Assembly: GCA_030590185.1 (NCBI GenBank)
Contig: JAUUZB010000407.1
Span: 1-5,177, forward strand
DNA length: 5,177 nt
Direction of reading: 5' to 3'
From: Deltaproteobacteria bacterium
GTDB taxonomy: Bacteria > Myxococcota > XYA12-FULL-58-9 > JAUUZB01
Made by a program: the position numbers and the translations under genes. The notes beneath the pieces were generated by a model that was not told the DNA's origin, made no database searches, and worked only from the letters and a program-made list of their open reading frames with translations. Position 1 is the first letter of the stretch. Each line of letters starts with the position of its first letter. Below, piece by piece: positions 1 through 5,177 of the stretch.

Positions 1-53
1 CTGAGGTCGCGAATTCCACAGCCATGGTGAGTGGTTGTCCTACATTTCATCAT
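1..53 (-). CDS. Possible start of a divergent gene, cut by the window edge
   Basis: On the minus strand a TAGGAG Shine-Dalgarno-like sequence (about 57-62) lies just ahead of two consecutive ATG codons (53-51 and 50-48). The frame is then open to the window edge, giving MMKCRTTTHHGCGIRDL. The 6-base gap between GGAG and the second ATG is good for initiation. Only 17 full codons are visible, there is no recognisable domain and no hydrophobic signal sequence, so the product is unknown. If real, it is transcribed away from the amidase gene, and 54-173 would be a shared bidirectional promoter region. It could equally be a chance match. Confidence 0.27.
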   Translation of the reverse strand, partial: MMKCRTTTHHGCGIRDL

Positions 54-103
54 AAACTCCTACCCTGCGCACCTCTCGATACCTCCGCGCACCCTTGCTC
101 ACA

Positions 104-130
104 TTGACTGAGAACAGATCCCAATAGATC
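104..130 (+). promoter_or_regulatory. Weak candidate promoter for the amidase gene
   Basis: TTGACT at 104-109 matches the sigma-70 -35 consensus at five of six positions. The best -10 candidate is TAGATC at 125-130, three of six matches after a 15-base spacer, which is short. The region is visibly less GC-rich than the genes, as expected for a promoter. The -10 is poor, so this is tentative; the true promoter may use another sigma factor. Confidence 0.22.
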
Positions 131-142
131 CTCTCCTCATAC

Positions 143-157
143 ACGAACGTGGTTCGT
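143..157. promoter_or_regulatory. Inverted repeat ACGAAC-GTG-GTTCGT, possible operator or leader hairpin
   Basis: ACGAAC (143-148) and GTTCGT (152-157) are perfect reverse complements around a 3-base centre. The repeat ends 16 bases before the ATG at 174, downstream of the candidate promoter. It could be a repressor operator, or, in the mRNA, a 6-bp hairpin close to the ribosome binding region. One 6-bp arm pair can occur by chance; there is no second copy in the window. Confidence 0.3.
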
Positions 158-173
158 AGTGACGGGATACAAA

Positions 174-1562
174 ATGAAATGTGCAGTTGAGCTTCGATTC
201 CTCACCAGCGTCTCCTTACTCGCGATATTGAGTGTAGCGGGCTGTTCCGAGCCGGGCGACCGGCCCAGCAAACGCGACCTCGCTGAGGATGGCGTGCGGC
301 ACATCACCGGCGAAGCACTGCAGACCGATTTCGAGCGCGACGGCGATTATCTGCTCTCCCCGGTCTTCGAGGTGGAGGAGCCGGCCCAGCGTACCGGCTT
401 TATGGTCGATCTCGACGAGCTCAAGCTCGAGCGGGGAGCCCGGCTCGAGGCGCGCGGTTGGACCGCGGGTGAGCCCGGTGTCTGGCAGGAGGCGGAGATC
501 ACCTGGTGGGAGGACCCGCTGTTCGTGGCCCGCGTTGATTTCGGCTTCGATGCCACTGCGGTTCAGATCCGGGTGCACGCCGAGGACGCCGAGTTAATCG
601 CCAACCTGAGTTGGGCCGCGGTGACGCTGCTCAGTGGGGCCGAGGGTGAGGCGGACGGACCGACGACGAGCCAAGCATTGTCCGCGGTCGGTGGCGGCAC
701 GCCGGGGGTGATCAGTCGTGATGCCTGGGGTGCCCGTGACACCAAGTGTACGAGCCTCGACAGCGCCCGCGATCTACTGACGATTCATCACACCGTGACG
801 CCGACCCAGTCCGGCGGCAGCTACGAAAGACGCGTCCGCGCCATCCAAGCCTTCCACCTCGACGCCCGCGGTTGGTGTGACGTCGGTTATCACTACCTCG
901 TCACCGCCGACGGCGCAGTCTACGAGGGACGCCCGGCCCCATACCGGGGAGCCCACGTAGCCGGCGCCAACACCGGCAACCTCGGGATCGCATTTGTCGG
1001 CTGTTTCCAGGAGGAGGGCTGCAACGATTGGGGCACCGAGGTACCACCGGAGGCGATGTTGGTCGGCGCCGCGCACCTGATCGAGCAGCTCGCCCTCAGC
1101 CACGGGCTCTCGGTTAACGACACCACCGTGATCGGACACCGTGACCATCCGAGCGCCCAGACCGCCTGCCCGGGCGACAACCTCTACGCCGACCTGCAGA
1201 GCATCCGCAACGAGGTCAACGTATTGCTCAGCGGTCCGGTTGAGGAAGATCCCGTCGATCCCTGCGGCGGCGTCACCTACACCGGCCAGTGCAACGGCGA
1301 CAGCCTCAGTTGGTGCGCCGACGGCGAGCTGCGCGAATACGACTGCGGAGCCGGCGGTTGGGAGTGTGCCTGGCAGAGCGACAGCGTCGGCTACAACTGC
1401 CTGGAGCCGGCGGACCCCTGCGACGGCCTCGACTACTACGGCGCCTGCGAGGGGAGCCTGCTCCGCTACTGCAGCAACGAGACCCTCTATGAGTACGATT
1501 GCACCACCAGCGGCCGCAGCTGCGGCTGGCAGAGCAGCAGCATCGGTTTCAACTGTCTGTGA
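174..1562 (+). CDS. Lipoprotein N-acetylmuramoyl-L-alanine amidase (PGRP/Amidase_2 fold) with two C-terminal Cys-rich repeats
   Basis: Predicted zinc amidase that cleaves the bond between N-acetylmuramic acid and L-alanine in peptidoglycan, anchored outside the cytoplasm. Residue numbers count from the GTG at 159. The ATG at 174 (residue 6) is preferred because it begins a clean lipoprotein signal: basic n-region, hydrophobic core, lipobox V-A-G-C with Cys29. Ser follows the Cys, which in Gram-negatives usually means outer-membrane sorting. Residues about 45-158 form a beta-rich domain of unknown role with a W..WQ...ITWW stretch. Residues about 184-355 are the PGRP/Amidase_2 domain: IHHT with His210, DVGYHY with Tyr244, GHRDH with His327, and ACPGD with Cys337. 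These fit the T7 lysozyme/PGRP zinc ligands and catalytic Tyr, so it should be active. Residues 367-467 are two six-Cys repeats. It abuts the metallohydrolase frame downstream. The amidase call is firm; the role (remodelling, recycling or attack on other cells) is not determined. Confidence 0.93.
   Translation: MKCAVELRFLTSVSLLAILSVAGCSEPGDRPSKRDLAEDGVRHITGEALQTDFERDGDYLLSPVFEVEEPAQRTGFMVDLDELKLERGARLEARGWTAGEPGVWQEAEITWWEDPLFVARVDFGFDATAVQIRVHAEDAELIANLSWAAVTLLSGAEGEADGPTTSQALSAVGGGTPGVISRDAWGARDTKCTSLDSARDLLTIHHTVTPTQSGGSYERRVRAIQAFHLDARGWCDVGYHYLVTADGAVYEGRPAPYRGAHVAGANTGNLGIAFVGCFQEEGCNDWGTEVPPEAMLVGAAHLIEQLALSHGLSVNDTTVIGHRDHPSAQTACPGDNLYADLQSIRNEVNVLLSGPVEEDPVDPCGGVTYTGQCNGDSLSWCADGELREYDCGAGGWECAWQSDSVGYNCLEPADPCDGLDYYGACEGSLLRYCSNETLYEYDCTTSGRSCGWQSSSIGFNCL
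1257..1559 (+). repeat. Two tandem 49-residue six-cysteine repeats at the amidase C-terminus
   Basis: Copy 1 is 1257-1403 (residues 367-415) and copy 2 is 1413-1559 (419-467), joined by EPA. Both begin DPC and end NCL, and share the pattern C-x8-C-x7-C-x9-C-x6-C-x10-C. Cysteines 369, 378, 386, 396, 403 and 414 recur at exactly +52 (421, 430, 438, 448, 455, 466), with no insertion or deletion. Other shared positions include Y.G.C, the E-Y-D-C block, and W-Q-S. The even Cys count suggests three disulfides per copy in an exported binding or anchoring module. The amino-acid pattern is much better conserved than the DNA, so the duplication is not recent. Confidence 0.85.
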
Positions 1563-1938
1563 TGCTCCGGCGCTGAGCGCGCCGCCGCGGTCGGCTGGGT
1601 ACCCCTGGGCGTCGCTTCTCCCGGCGTGCATCCTGGTCGCCGTGTCCCTGCTGGGATGCGAATCGTCGGGGCGGTTGGAGCTCTCGGTCATCGATCCGAG
1701 CAGCGGGCTGGCGATCCCGGCCCGGATCGAGCTGCTGGATGCCGACCAACAGGCCCACGTTCCCGCGGGCGCCGTCCGCCTGTCGCTCGAGTGCGCCTTC
1801 CCGCCCTTCCCCGGTCTGTTGCAAGAGATCACGGCCCATCGCCACAGCCCGGTGAACCCAGCAACCGGCACCGAGCAGTTTTACGTCGCCGGCCCCGTCA
1901 CCGTGGCGCTGCCGCCCGGCGCCTACCGGCTGCGGGGG

Positions 1939-1941
1939 TAG
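1939..1941 (+). other. In-frame amber stop splitting the metallohydrolase
   Basis: TAG follows GCC-TAC-CGG-CTG-CGG-GGG and precedes GTG-GGG-AAC-GAA, in the same frame as both halves. It sits in a G-rich stretch (GGGGG before, GGGG shortly after), a context prone to base-call errors. A single substitution restores a sense codon (for example GAG, AAG, CAG, TAC or TGG). No obvious readthrough context is seen after the stop. The GTG immediately following could allow some reinitiation, but that would produce a protein lacking the signal peptide. Confidence 0.8.
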
Positions 1942-3336
1942 GTGGGGAACGAACGCGCGGGCACGGAACGGCAGGTCCCCCTACGCAGCGGCGAGCAGCT
2001 GAAGGTCGAGGTTGAGGCCCCCCGGTGGATAGATATGCCAGCGGACGACTGGTACGGCGCCGACGGTCACCTCCACATCACGCGGATGACCCCGACCGAC
2101 GACGAGGCGATCGGCAAGATGATGCGGGCCGAGGACTTGCACGTGGCCAACCTGCTGCAGATGGGAACTCAAAAACAGTTCGGTGTCACCCCCCAACACG
2201 GTTTTGGTGAGGCCGCGGTTCATCGGGAGGGTGCGACGTTATTGATCTCCGGCCAGGAGCACCCGCGCAGCCACGTTTGGGGCCACACCGTCATTCTGGG
2301 CGCCAACCTGCCCTTGGATCTGCGCGACACCTACGTGCTGAATCAGCGCTTCTGGCGCGTCGCCCGGCGCGAGGGGGGACTCGCCGGTTATGCCCACCAC
2401 GGCTTGGGCAACGCCCGCGATGGGCTGCTGGTGGATGGTCCCACGGGGCTGATATCTTTCTTGGAGGTGCTGCAGTTCGAGCTTCCCTACTACGACGTCT
2501 GGTACGACCTGTTGAACCTCGGCGTCGAGCTGACCCCCACCGCGGGCACGGATTTCCCGTGCGGTTTCTATGGGCTGCCGGGGCGCGAGCGCTTCTATAC
2601 CCGGGTCGACGGTGAGCTCACCCGTGAGAGCTGGCTCGCCGGGATCGAGGCGGGTCGAACCTTCGTCACCAACGGCCCGATGTTACATTTCGACATTGAC
2701 GGGACCGGCATCGGTGGCACCCGGACGTTGGATGCCCCTGGCAGCGTGATGATCGCTGGACGGGTCGACTTCGACCCGCAGAGGGACATCATCGACCGCC
2801 TCGAGTTGGTGCACAACGGCGAGCCCCGAGCCGTGGAGGCCGATCAGGGAGCTGGCCGGTTGAGTTTCCGGCTCGAGCGTCAGATCCACCAGACCAGTTG
2901 GTTTGCCCTGCGGGTCTCCGGGCGCAAGATCGGTGAGCAGCCCTTCGCCGCAGAGAGCCGCTGGGAGCGATTCTTCTTCGAGGAGGTCGACGCCCGGGTC
3001 AGCGACGGCTGTTCCACCACCGAGATCAGGGAGTTTCGCGCCGCCCAGCGCCAACGACCCAGCGCCGCGCACACCGCGGCGATCTACGTGGAGGTCGCTG
3101 ATAGCCCGGGGCTGGCCGAACAGCCGCGCGCCCGTGCCTTGGCTCACCGGGCCCTCGAGCGCCTCGACAGTCTCGATGATCGGCTGGGTGAGGTTCATTT
3201 GACCCAGCAGATCCTCCGCAACCTGACCTACACCGACGGCATCCCGGCGGCGGAGATCCGCGACAACCGACCGGCCCTCGACCGTGCCATCGGATCGGCG
3301 CGGGCTCACTACCGCACCATCGTCGACCAGCCGTAG
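1942..3336 (+). CDS. Catalytic part of a CehA/McbA-family (PHP-like) metallohydrolase
   Basis: This is the open segment after the TAG; automated callers would probably start it at GTG 1942, but that start lies inside a beta-sandwich domain and is unlikely to be native. Numbering from 1942, residues about 10-35 finish that domain (RSGEQLKVEVEAPRW). The PHP-like metal site follows: HLH (His43, His45), GQEHP (Glu106, His107), WGHT (His115), AHHG (His152-153) and AGTDF (Asp204). The family hallmark RTFVTNGP is at 239-246. A beta domain (about 250-348) and a helical C-terminal segment with AAIYVEV (about 377-464) complete it. Known relatives are metal-dependent hydrolases, including carbaryl hydrolases, but the substrate cannot be predicted here. 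All metal-site motifs look intact, so decay, if any, is recent. If read through, it would be an exported lipoprotein next to the amidase. Confidence 0.8.
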   Translation: MGNERAGTERQVPLRSGEQLKVEVEAPRWIDMPADDWYGADGHLHITRMTPTDDEAIGKMMRAEDLHVANLLQMGTQKQFGVTPQHGFGEAAVHREGATLLISGQEHPRSHVWGHTVILGANLPLDLRDTYVLNQRFWRVARREGGLAGYAHHGLGNARDGLLVDGPTGLISFLEVLQFELPYYDVWYDLLNLGVELTPTAGTDFPCGFYGLPGRERFYTRVDGELTRESWLAGIEAGRTFVTNGPMLHFDIDGTGIGGTRTLDAPGSVMIAGRVDFDPQRDIIDRLELVHNGEPRAVEADQGAGRLSFRLERQIHQTSWFALRVSGRKIGEQPFAAESRWERFFFEEVDARVSDGCSTTEIREFRAAQRQRPSAAHTAAIYVEVADSPGLAEQPRARALAHRALERLDSLDDRLGEVHLTQQILRNLTYTDGIPAAEIRDNRPALDRAIGSARAHYRTIVDQP

Positions 3337-3349
3337 GCTGGGCCCCTGG

Positions 3350-3369
3350 GCCGCGGCAGCCTCTGCGGC
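3350..3369 (+). other. GC-rich hairpin after the metallohydrolase, possible weak terminator
   Basis: GCCGCG (3350-3355) can pair with TGCGGC (3364-3369) around an 8-base loop, including one G-T pair. It starts 14 bases after the stop at 3334-3336 and ends before the next promoter. No T-run follows (the next bases are GGGGGGC), so it is not a standard intrinsic terminator. It might protect the mRNA 3' end or be a chance effect of high GC. Confidence 0.22.
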
Positions 3370-3382
3370 GGGGGGCGATCCA

Positions 3383-3391
3383 TGGTATAAT
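3383..3391 (+). promoter_or_regulatory. Extended -10 promoter (TGG-TATAAT) for the PATAN/TPR gene
   Basis: TATAAT at 3386-3391 is a perfect sigma-70 -10 hexamer and is preceded by TGG, giving the extended -10 motif TGnTATAAT. It stands out in very GC-rich surroundings. No good -35 is seen 16-18 bases upstream, but an extended -10 can do without one. Transcription should begin near 3397-3399, leaving a leader of about 25 bases before GTG 3424. No strong Shine-Dalgarno sequence is visible in that leader. Confidence 0.62.
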
Positions 3392-3423
3392 CGAGGCGGA
3401 CCCGGGGCCGAGTCCAGACCGAC

Positions 3424-4965
3424 GTGAGCTCTGAGCTGCTCAAACAAAGCACGGTTGACCTCGCGACCTTCCCGTTTGCGCGCGCCCTGTCCGAGCTTTG
3501 GCTCGGCCGCCGCACCGGCACCATCCACCTGACCCTTCACAACCTCGACAAGAAGATCATCCTCAAGGACGGGTCGCCGGTCCACGCCAGCTCCAACATC
3601 GCCCACGAAGCCCTCGGCCAGGTCTTGGTGCGCCGTGGCGAGATCGATCAGTCGGTCATGCACAGGGCATTGAGCGAGGCCGTGGCGACGGATCGCTACC
3701 TCGGTGAGGTGCTCGTCGAGGCCAAGGCGCTCACTCCGTACCAGTTGTTTACCGCCATGCGCCGTTGCATCGGGGCGATCGTCCTCGATGGTTTTCGCTG
3801 GACCGAGGGCGACTTGCTCTTTGACGCCAACGAACCGGACGTCGATGGCAAGGTATTGCTCAAGGGCAGCGCGGCCGATCTGGTGCTGCGCGGCGTCGCG
3901 GCATTTTCGCCGAGTGAGCAGGTCGCGGCCGGGCTCGGCGATCGTCTGGAGCAACCGTTCCAGACGCGCCGGCGACTCGGAGACCGGCACCGGGGGTTGA
4001 GCTTCAACGCCATCGAGAGCCGCGTCGTCAGGTGTCTGAACGAGCCGTTGACGATCCCCGAGCTCGCCGCCTCCTCCAAGGTCGACCTCGATACCGCCCA
4101 GCGGTTGGTCTACGCCCTGATGTTGCTCGACTACGTGGCGCATCCGGCGGAGGTGGCTCGAGAGGAGCCGAGTCAGGCCTCGACCGACGGTGCGCCGGCC
4201 GTGCCGGCCGTTGAGACCACGCCCGCGGAGGGGAAGGCCCTGAGCGCTGAGGAGGAGCAGGAGATCGATAGCCTCTACCTCCGGGCCAAGAGCCAGGACT
4301 ACTTCGAGCTGCTCGGCGTTGGCCGCAAGGCGTTCTACGGCGAGGTCAAGGACGCCTTTCTCACGCTCAGCCAGCGTTGTAGCCCGATCGCCCTCGGTGA
4401 CCGTGACCTCGGTGAGCGCGGCGAACAGGTCGAGGAGGTATTTCTGATCCTGGCGCGAGCCTTCGGGATCCTCTCGGACCCCCACGATCGCGACCGCTAC
4501 GCCGAGCGGCTCGAGAAGCTCGAGGCGAGCCGCCGCACCCGGGCCAAGTCCAAGGTCGCAGAGAAGTTCACTATCCGCACCGATCTATTCGAGGCGGATC
4601 AACACATCGCCAACGGCAAGAAGCTGCTCAGTATCGACAAGCCCAACAAGGCGCTGGAGCACTTTCGCTTCGCCGTCAACTGCGAATCTGAAAACGCCAC
4701 CGCCCTGGCCTGTTTCGGCTACGCCATGTTCTTGGTTGAGCCGAGCAAGAACCACGCCCTGGCCCTCAATCACCTGCAGAGGGCAATGGCGATCGAGCCG
4801 GCGAACCTGGACGCCCATTTCTTCCTCGGTCTGATCTATGAGCGGCAGGGGGAGTCGGAGTCGGCCTACAAGGCCTTCAGCCTGTGCGTGCGGCGCAACC
4901 CCCGGGACGATGACGCCCGCACCGCCCTGGCCCGCGTGCGGCAAGCGCGAATGCGCGAGGGCTGA
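3424..4965 (+). CDS. PATAN (DUF4388) - winged-helix-like - J-domain-like - TPR protein
   Basis: 513-residue cytoplasmic protein, no signal peptide or membrane segment. Residues about 10-135 match DUF4388/PATAN (LWLGRRTGTIHLTL, KKIILKDGSPVHA, LGQVLVRRGEID, then a W..GDLLF end). Residues about 193-240 resemble a winged helix (LNEPLTIPELAASSKVDLDTA). A Pro/Ala/Glu-rich linker spans about 243-275. Residues about 291-363 resemble a J-domain (DYFELLGV, then AFGILSDPHDRDRYAERL), but the HPD loop reads Ser320-Pro321-Ile322, so DnaK stimulation is not expected. Residues about 385-500 form about three TPRs (FFLGLIYERQGESESAYKAF is typical). GTG 3424 is the only sensible start: upstream in frame is a TAA at 3388 with no other start codon between, and PATAN begins about 10 residues in. 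Related architectures in deltaproteobacteria are tied to regulation and protein scaffolding; the exact role is unknown. It has its own promoter and converges on the Cys-rich gene. Confidence 0.88.
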   Translation: MSSELLKQSTVDLATFPFARALSELWLGRRTGTIHLTLHNLDKKIILKDGSPVHASSNIAHEALGQVLVRRGEIDQSVMHRALSEAVATDRYLGEVLVEAKALTPYQLFTAMRRCIGAIVLDGFRWTEGDLLFDANEPDVDGKVLLKGSAADLVLRGVAAFSPSEQVAAGLGDRLEQPFQTRRRLGDRHRGLSFNAIESRVVRCLNEPLTIPELAASSKVDLDTAQRLVYALMLLDYVAHPAEVAREEPSQASTDGAPAVPAVETTPAEGKALSAEEEQEIDSLYLRAKSQDYFELLGVGRKAFYGEVKDAFLTLSQRCSPIALGDRDLGERGEQVEEVFLILARAFGILSDPHDRDRYAERLEKLEASRRTRAKSKVAEKFTIRTDLFEADQHIANGKKLLSIDKPNKALEHFRFAVNCESENATALACFGYAMFLVEPSKNHALALNHLQRAMAIEPANLDAHFFLGLIYERQGESESAYKAFSLCVRRNPRDDDARTALARVRQARMREG

Positions 4966-4998
4966 TCGCCCCGGGGTCCTGTGCCGGACTCGTGTCGG
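4966..4998. other. Short convergent intergenic gap, no convincing terminator
   Basis: Thirty-three bases separate two converging stop codons (TGA 4963-4965 on plus, TGA 5001-4999 on minus). The gap contains the palindrome CCCCGGGG (4969-4976) and short 4-bp inverted matches such as GTCC/GGAC, but no long stem and no T-run on either strand. Transcripts probably overlap at their 3' ends or end by Rho. Confidence 0.4.
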
Positions 4999-5177
4999 TC
5001 AGGTCTGTGGCTCGTAGCAAACTCCCGCGAAGCAGAACCACGGCGCGCAGCAGTCGGAGTCATCCACGCAGCTCCCGCACTGGTAGTCGTTGCAGGCCTG
5101 GTTGCCGCAGTCGCGGCAGTCGATGCACTCGCGGCAACCCGACTCGTCGAACCCGTCGCAGGTCGCGTTGCAGGTCA
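4999..5177 (-). CDS. C-terminal part of a Cys-rich, probably exported protein (partial, runs off the window)
   Basis: Read on the minus strand, 58 codons are open from the window edge (5175) to TGA at 5001-4999, with 13 cysteines in 58 residues. The order is a C-x3-C, then C-x2-C-x2-C-x2-C (CRECIDCRDC), then C-x4-C-x2-C and a final block CVDDSDCCAPWFCFAGVCY ending in YEPQT. That last block resembles the small disulfide module C..D.DC......C..G.C found repeatedly in exported myxobacterial proteins. Such cysteine density is not expected by chance in an antisense frame and fits a disulfide-bonded extracellular tail. The CxxCxxCxxC run could alternatively bind metal. The N-terminus, any signal peptide and other domains lie outside the window, so no function can be given. 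It is not homologous by spacing to the six-Cys repeats of the amidase. Confidence 0.72.
   Translation of the reverse strand, partial: TCNATCDGFDESGCRECIDCRDCGNQACNDYQCGSCVDDSDCCAPWFCFAGVCYEPQT

Larger units (their letters stand above)
1573..3336 (+). pseudogene. CehA/McbA-like PHP-fold metallohydrolase lipoprotein, frame broken by an in-frame TAG
   Basis: The frame from about 1573 to 1938 and the open frame 1942-3336 are in the same phase and together make one protein of about 587 positions, separated only by TAG at 1939-1941. The N-terminal part has a hydrophobic segment ending in L-L-G-C (Cys codon 1657-1659), a lipoprotein signal. A beta-sandwich of the carboxypeptidase-regulatory type follows (SVIDPSSGLAIPARIELLDA, then FYVAGPV and LPPGAYRL). 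In this family that domain runs straight into the strand coded just after the TAG, so the stop falls inside a domain. The start is also a problem: no ATG, GTG or TTG lies in this frame between 1492 and 1641. The choices are CTG 1573, ATG 1489 (an implausible 56-residue lead overlapping the amidase gene), or ATG 1562 followed by a 1-base frameshift. A bare GTG at 1642 would remove most of the signal peptide. Most likely a pseudogene or sequence error; stop readthrough is possible. Confidence 0.7.

Noticed and set aside
1141..1572. Upstream extension of the metallohydrolase frame back to ATG 1141 or ATG 1489
   Set aside because: This stretch is an Ala/Thr/Ser/Arg-rich out-of-frame reading of the amidase gene; it has no motif and would put 56 or more residues before the lipobox cysteine.
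774..1871. 365-codon open frame on the minus strand
   Set aside because: It is antisense to the amidase and the metallohydrolase N-terminus and is rich in Ala/Val/Gly without motifs; a GC-driven shadow.
1934..1947. Two compensating frameshifts in the G-runs instead of a true TAG
   Set aside because: Possible, as GGGGG and GGGG flank the stop, but it needs two events, while one substitution explains the data and keeps the expected residue spacing.
2683..4485. 600-codon open frame on the minus strand
   Set aside because: It lies antisense to both the metallohydrolase and the PATAN/TPR gene and spans their intergenic gap. It shows no recognisable domain, whereas both plus-strand frames carry clear family motifs. 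Long antisense open frames are expected at this GC content.
4966..4998. Bidirectional intrinsic terminator between the converging genes
   Set aside because: Only 4-bp stems and the CCCCGGGG palindrome are present, with no T-run on either strand.
1..5177. CRISPR array, tRNA/rRNA, insertion sequence or attachment site
   Set aside because: No spaced direct repeats, tRNA-like cloverleaf, transposase-like frame or terminal inverted repeats were seen on either strand by eye.

Overview
The window is GC-rich and codes almost throughout. It looks like accessory or envelope chromosome from a myxobacterium-like ('deltaproteobacterial' sensu lato, e.g. Myxococcota) genome. This rests on the mix of lipoproteins with Cys-rich tails, a PGRP-type amidase, and a PATAN(DUF4388)/J-like/TPR protein. 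All of these architectures are common in that group, but nothing here fixes the taxon.

Layout: (1) 1-173 is a short intergenic region with lower GC than the genes. It holds a 6-3-6 inverted repeat and a possible divergent minus-strand gene start at 53. (2) 174-1562 (+) is a lipoprotein with an N-acetylmuramoyl-L-alanine amidase/PGRP domain and two tandem six-cysteine repeats of exactly 52-residue period. (3) About 1573-3336 (+) is a second lipoprotein, a CehA/McbA-like PHP-fold metallohydrolase. Its reading frame is cut by an in-frame TAG at 1939-1941, and it has no conventional start codon at the expected place, so it looks like a pseudogene or carries sequence errors. (4) 3337-3423 is an intergenic region with an extended -10 promoter (TGGTATAAT, 3383-3391). 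(5) 3424-4965 (+) is a cytoplasmic multidomain protein: PATAN/DUF4388, winged-helix-like region, J-domain-like module without HPD, then TPRs. (6) 4999-5177 (-) is the C-terminal end of a very Cys-rich, probably exported protein that converges on gene 5 and runs off the window.

Genes 2 and 3 abut (the TGA of one overlaps an ATG at 1562) and are probably co-transcribed; both encode predicted lipoproteins acting outside the cytoplasm. The PATAN/TPR gene has its own promoter and is probably an independent regulatory or scaffold protein. No RNA gene, CRISPR array, insertion sequence or phage module is visible. The most notable observations are the broken metallohydrolase frame (two separate anomalies) and the two different cysteine-rich extracellular modules. 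I do not see strong evidence for a wholly new multi-gene system.
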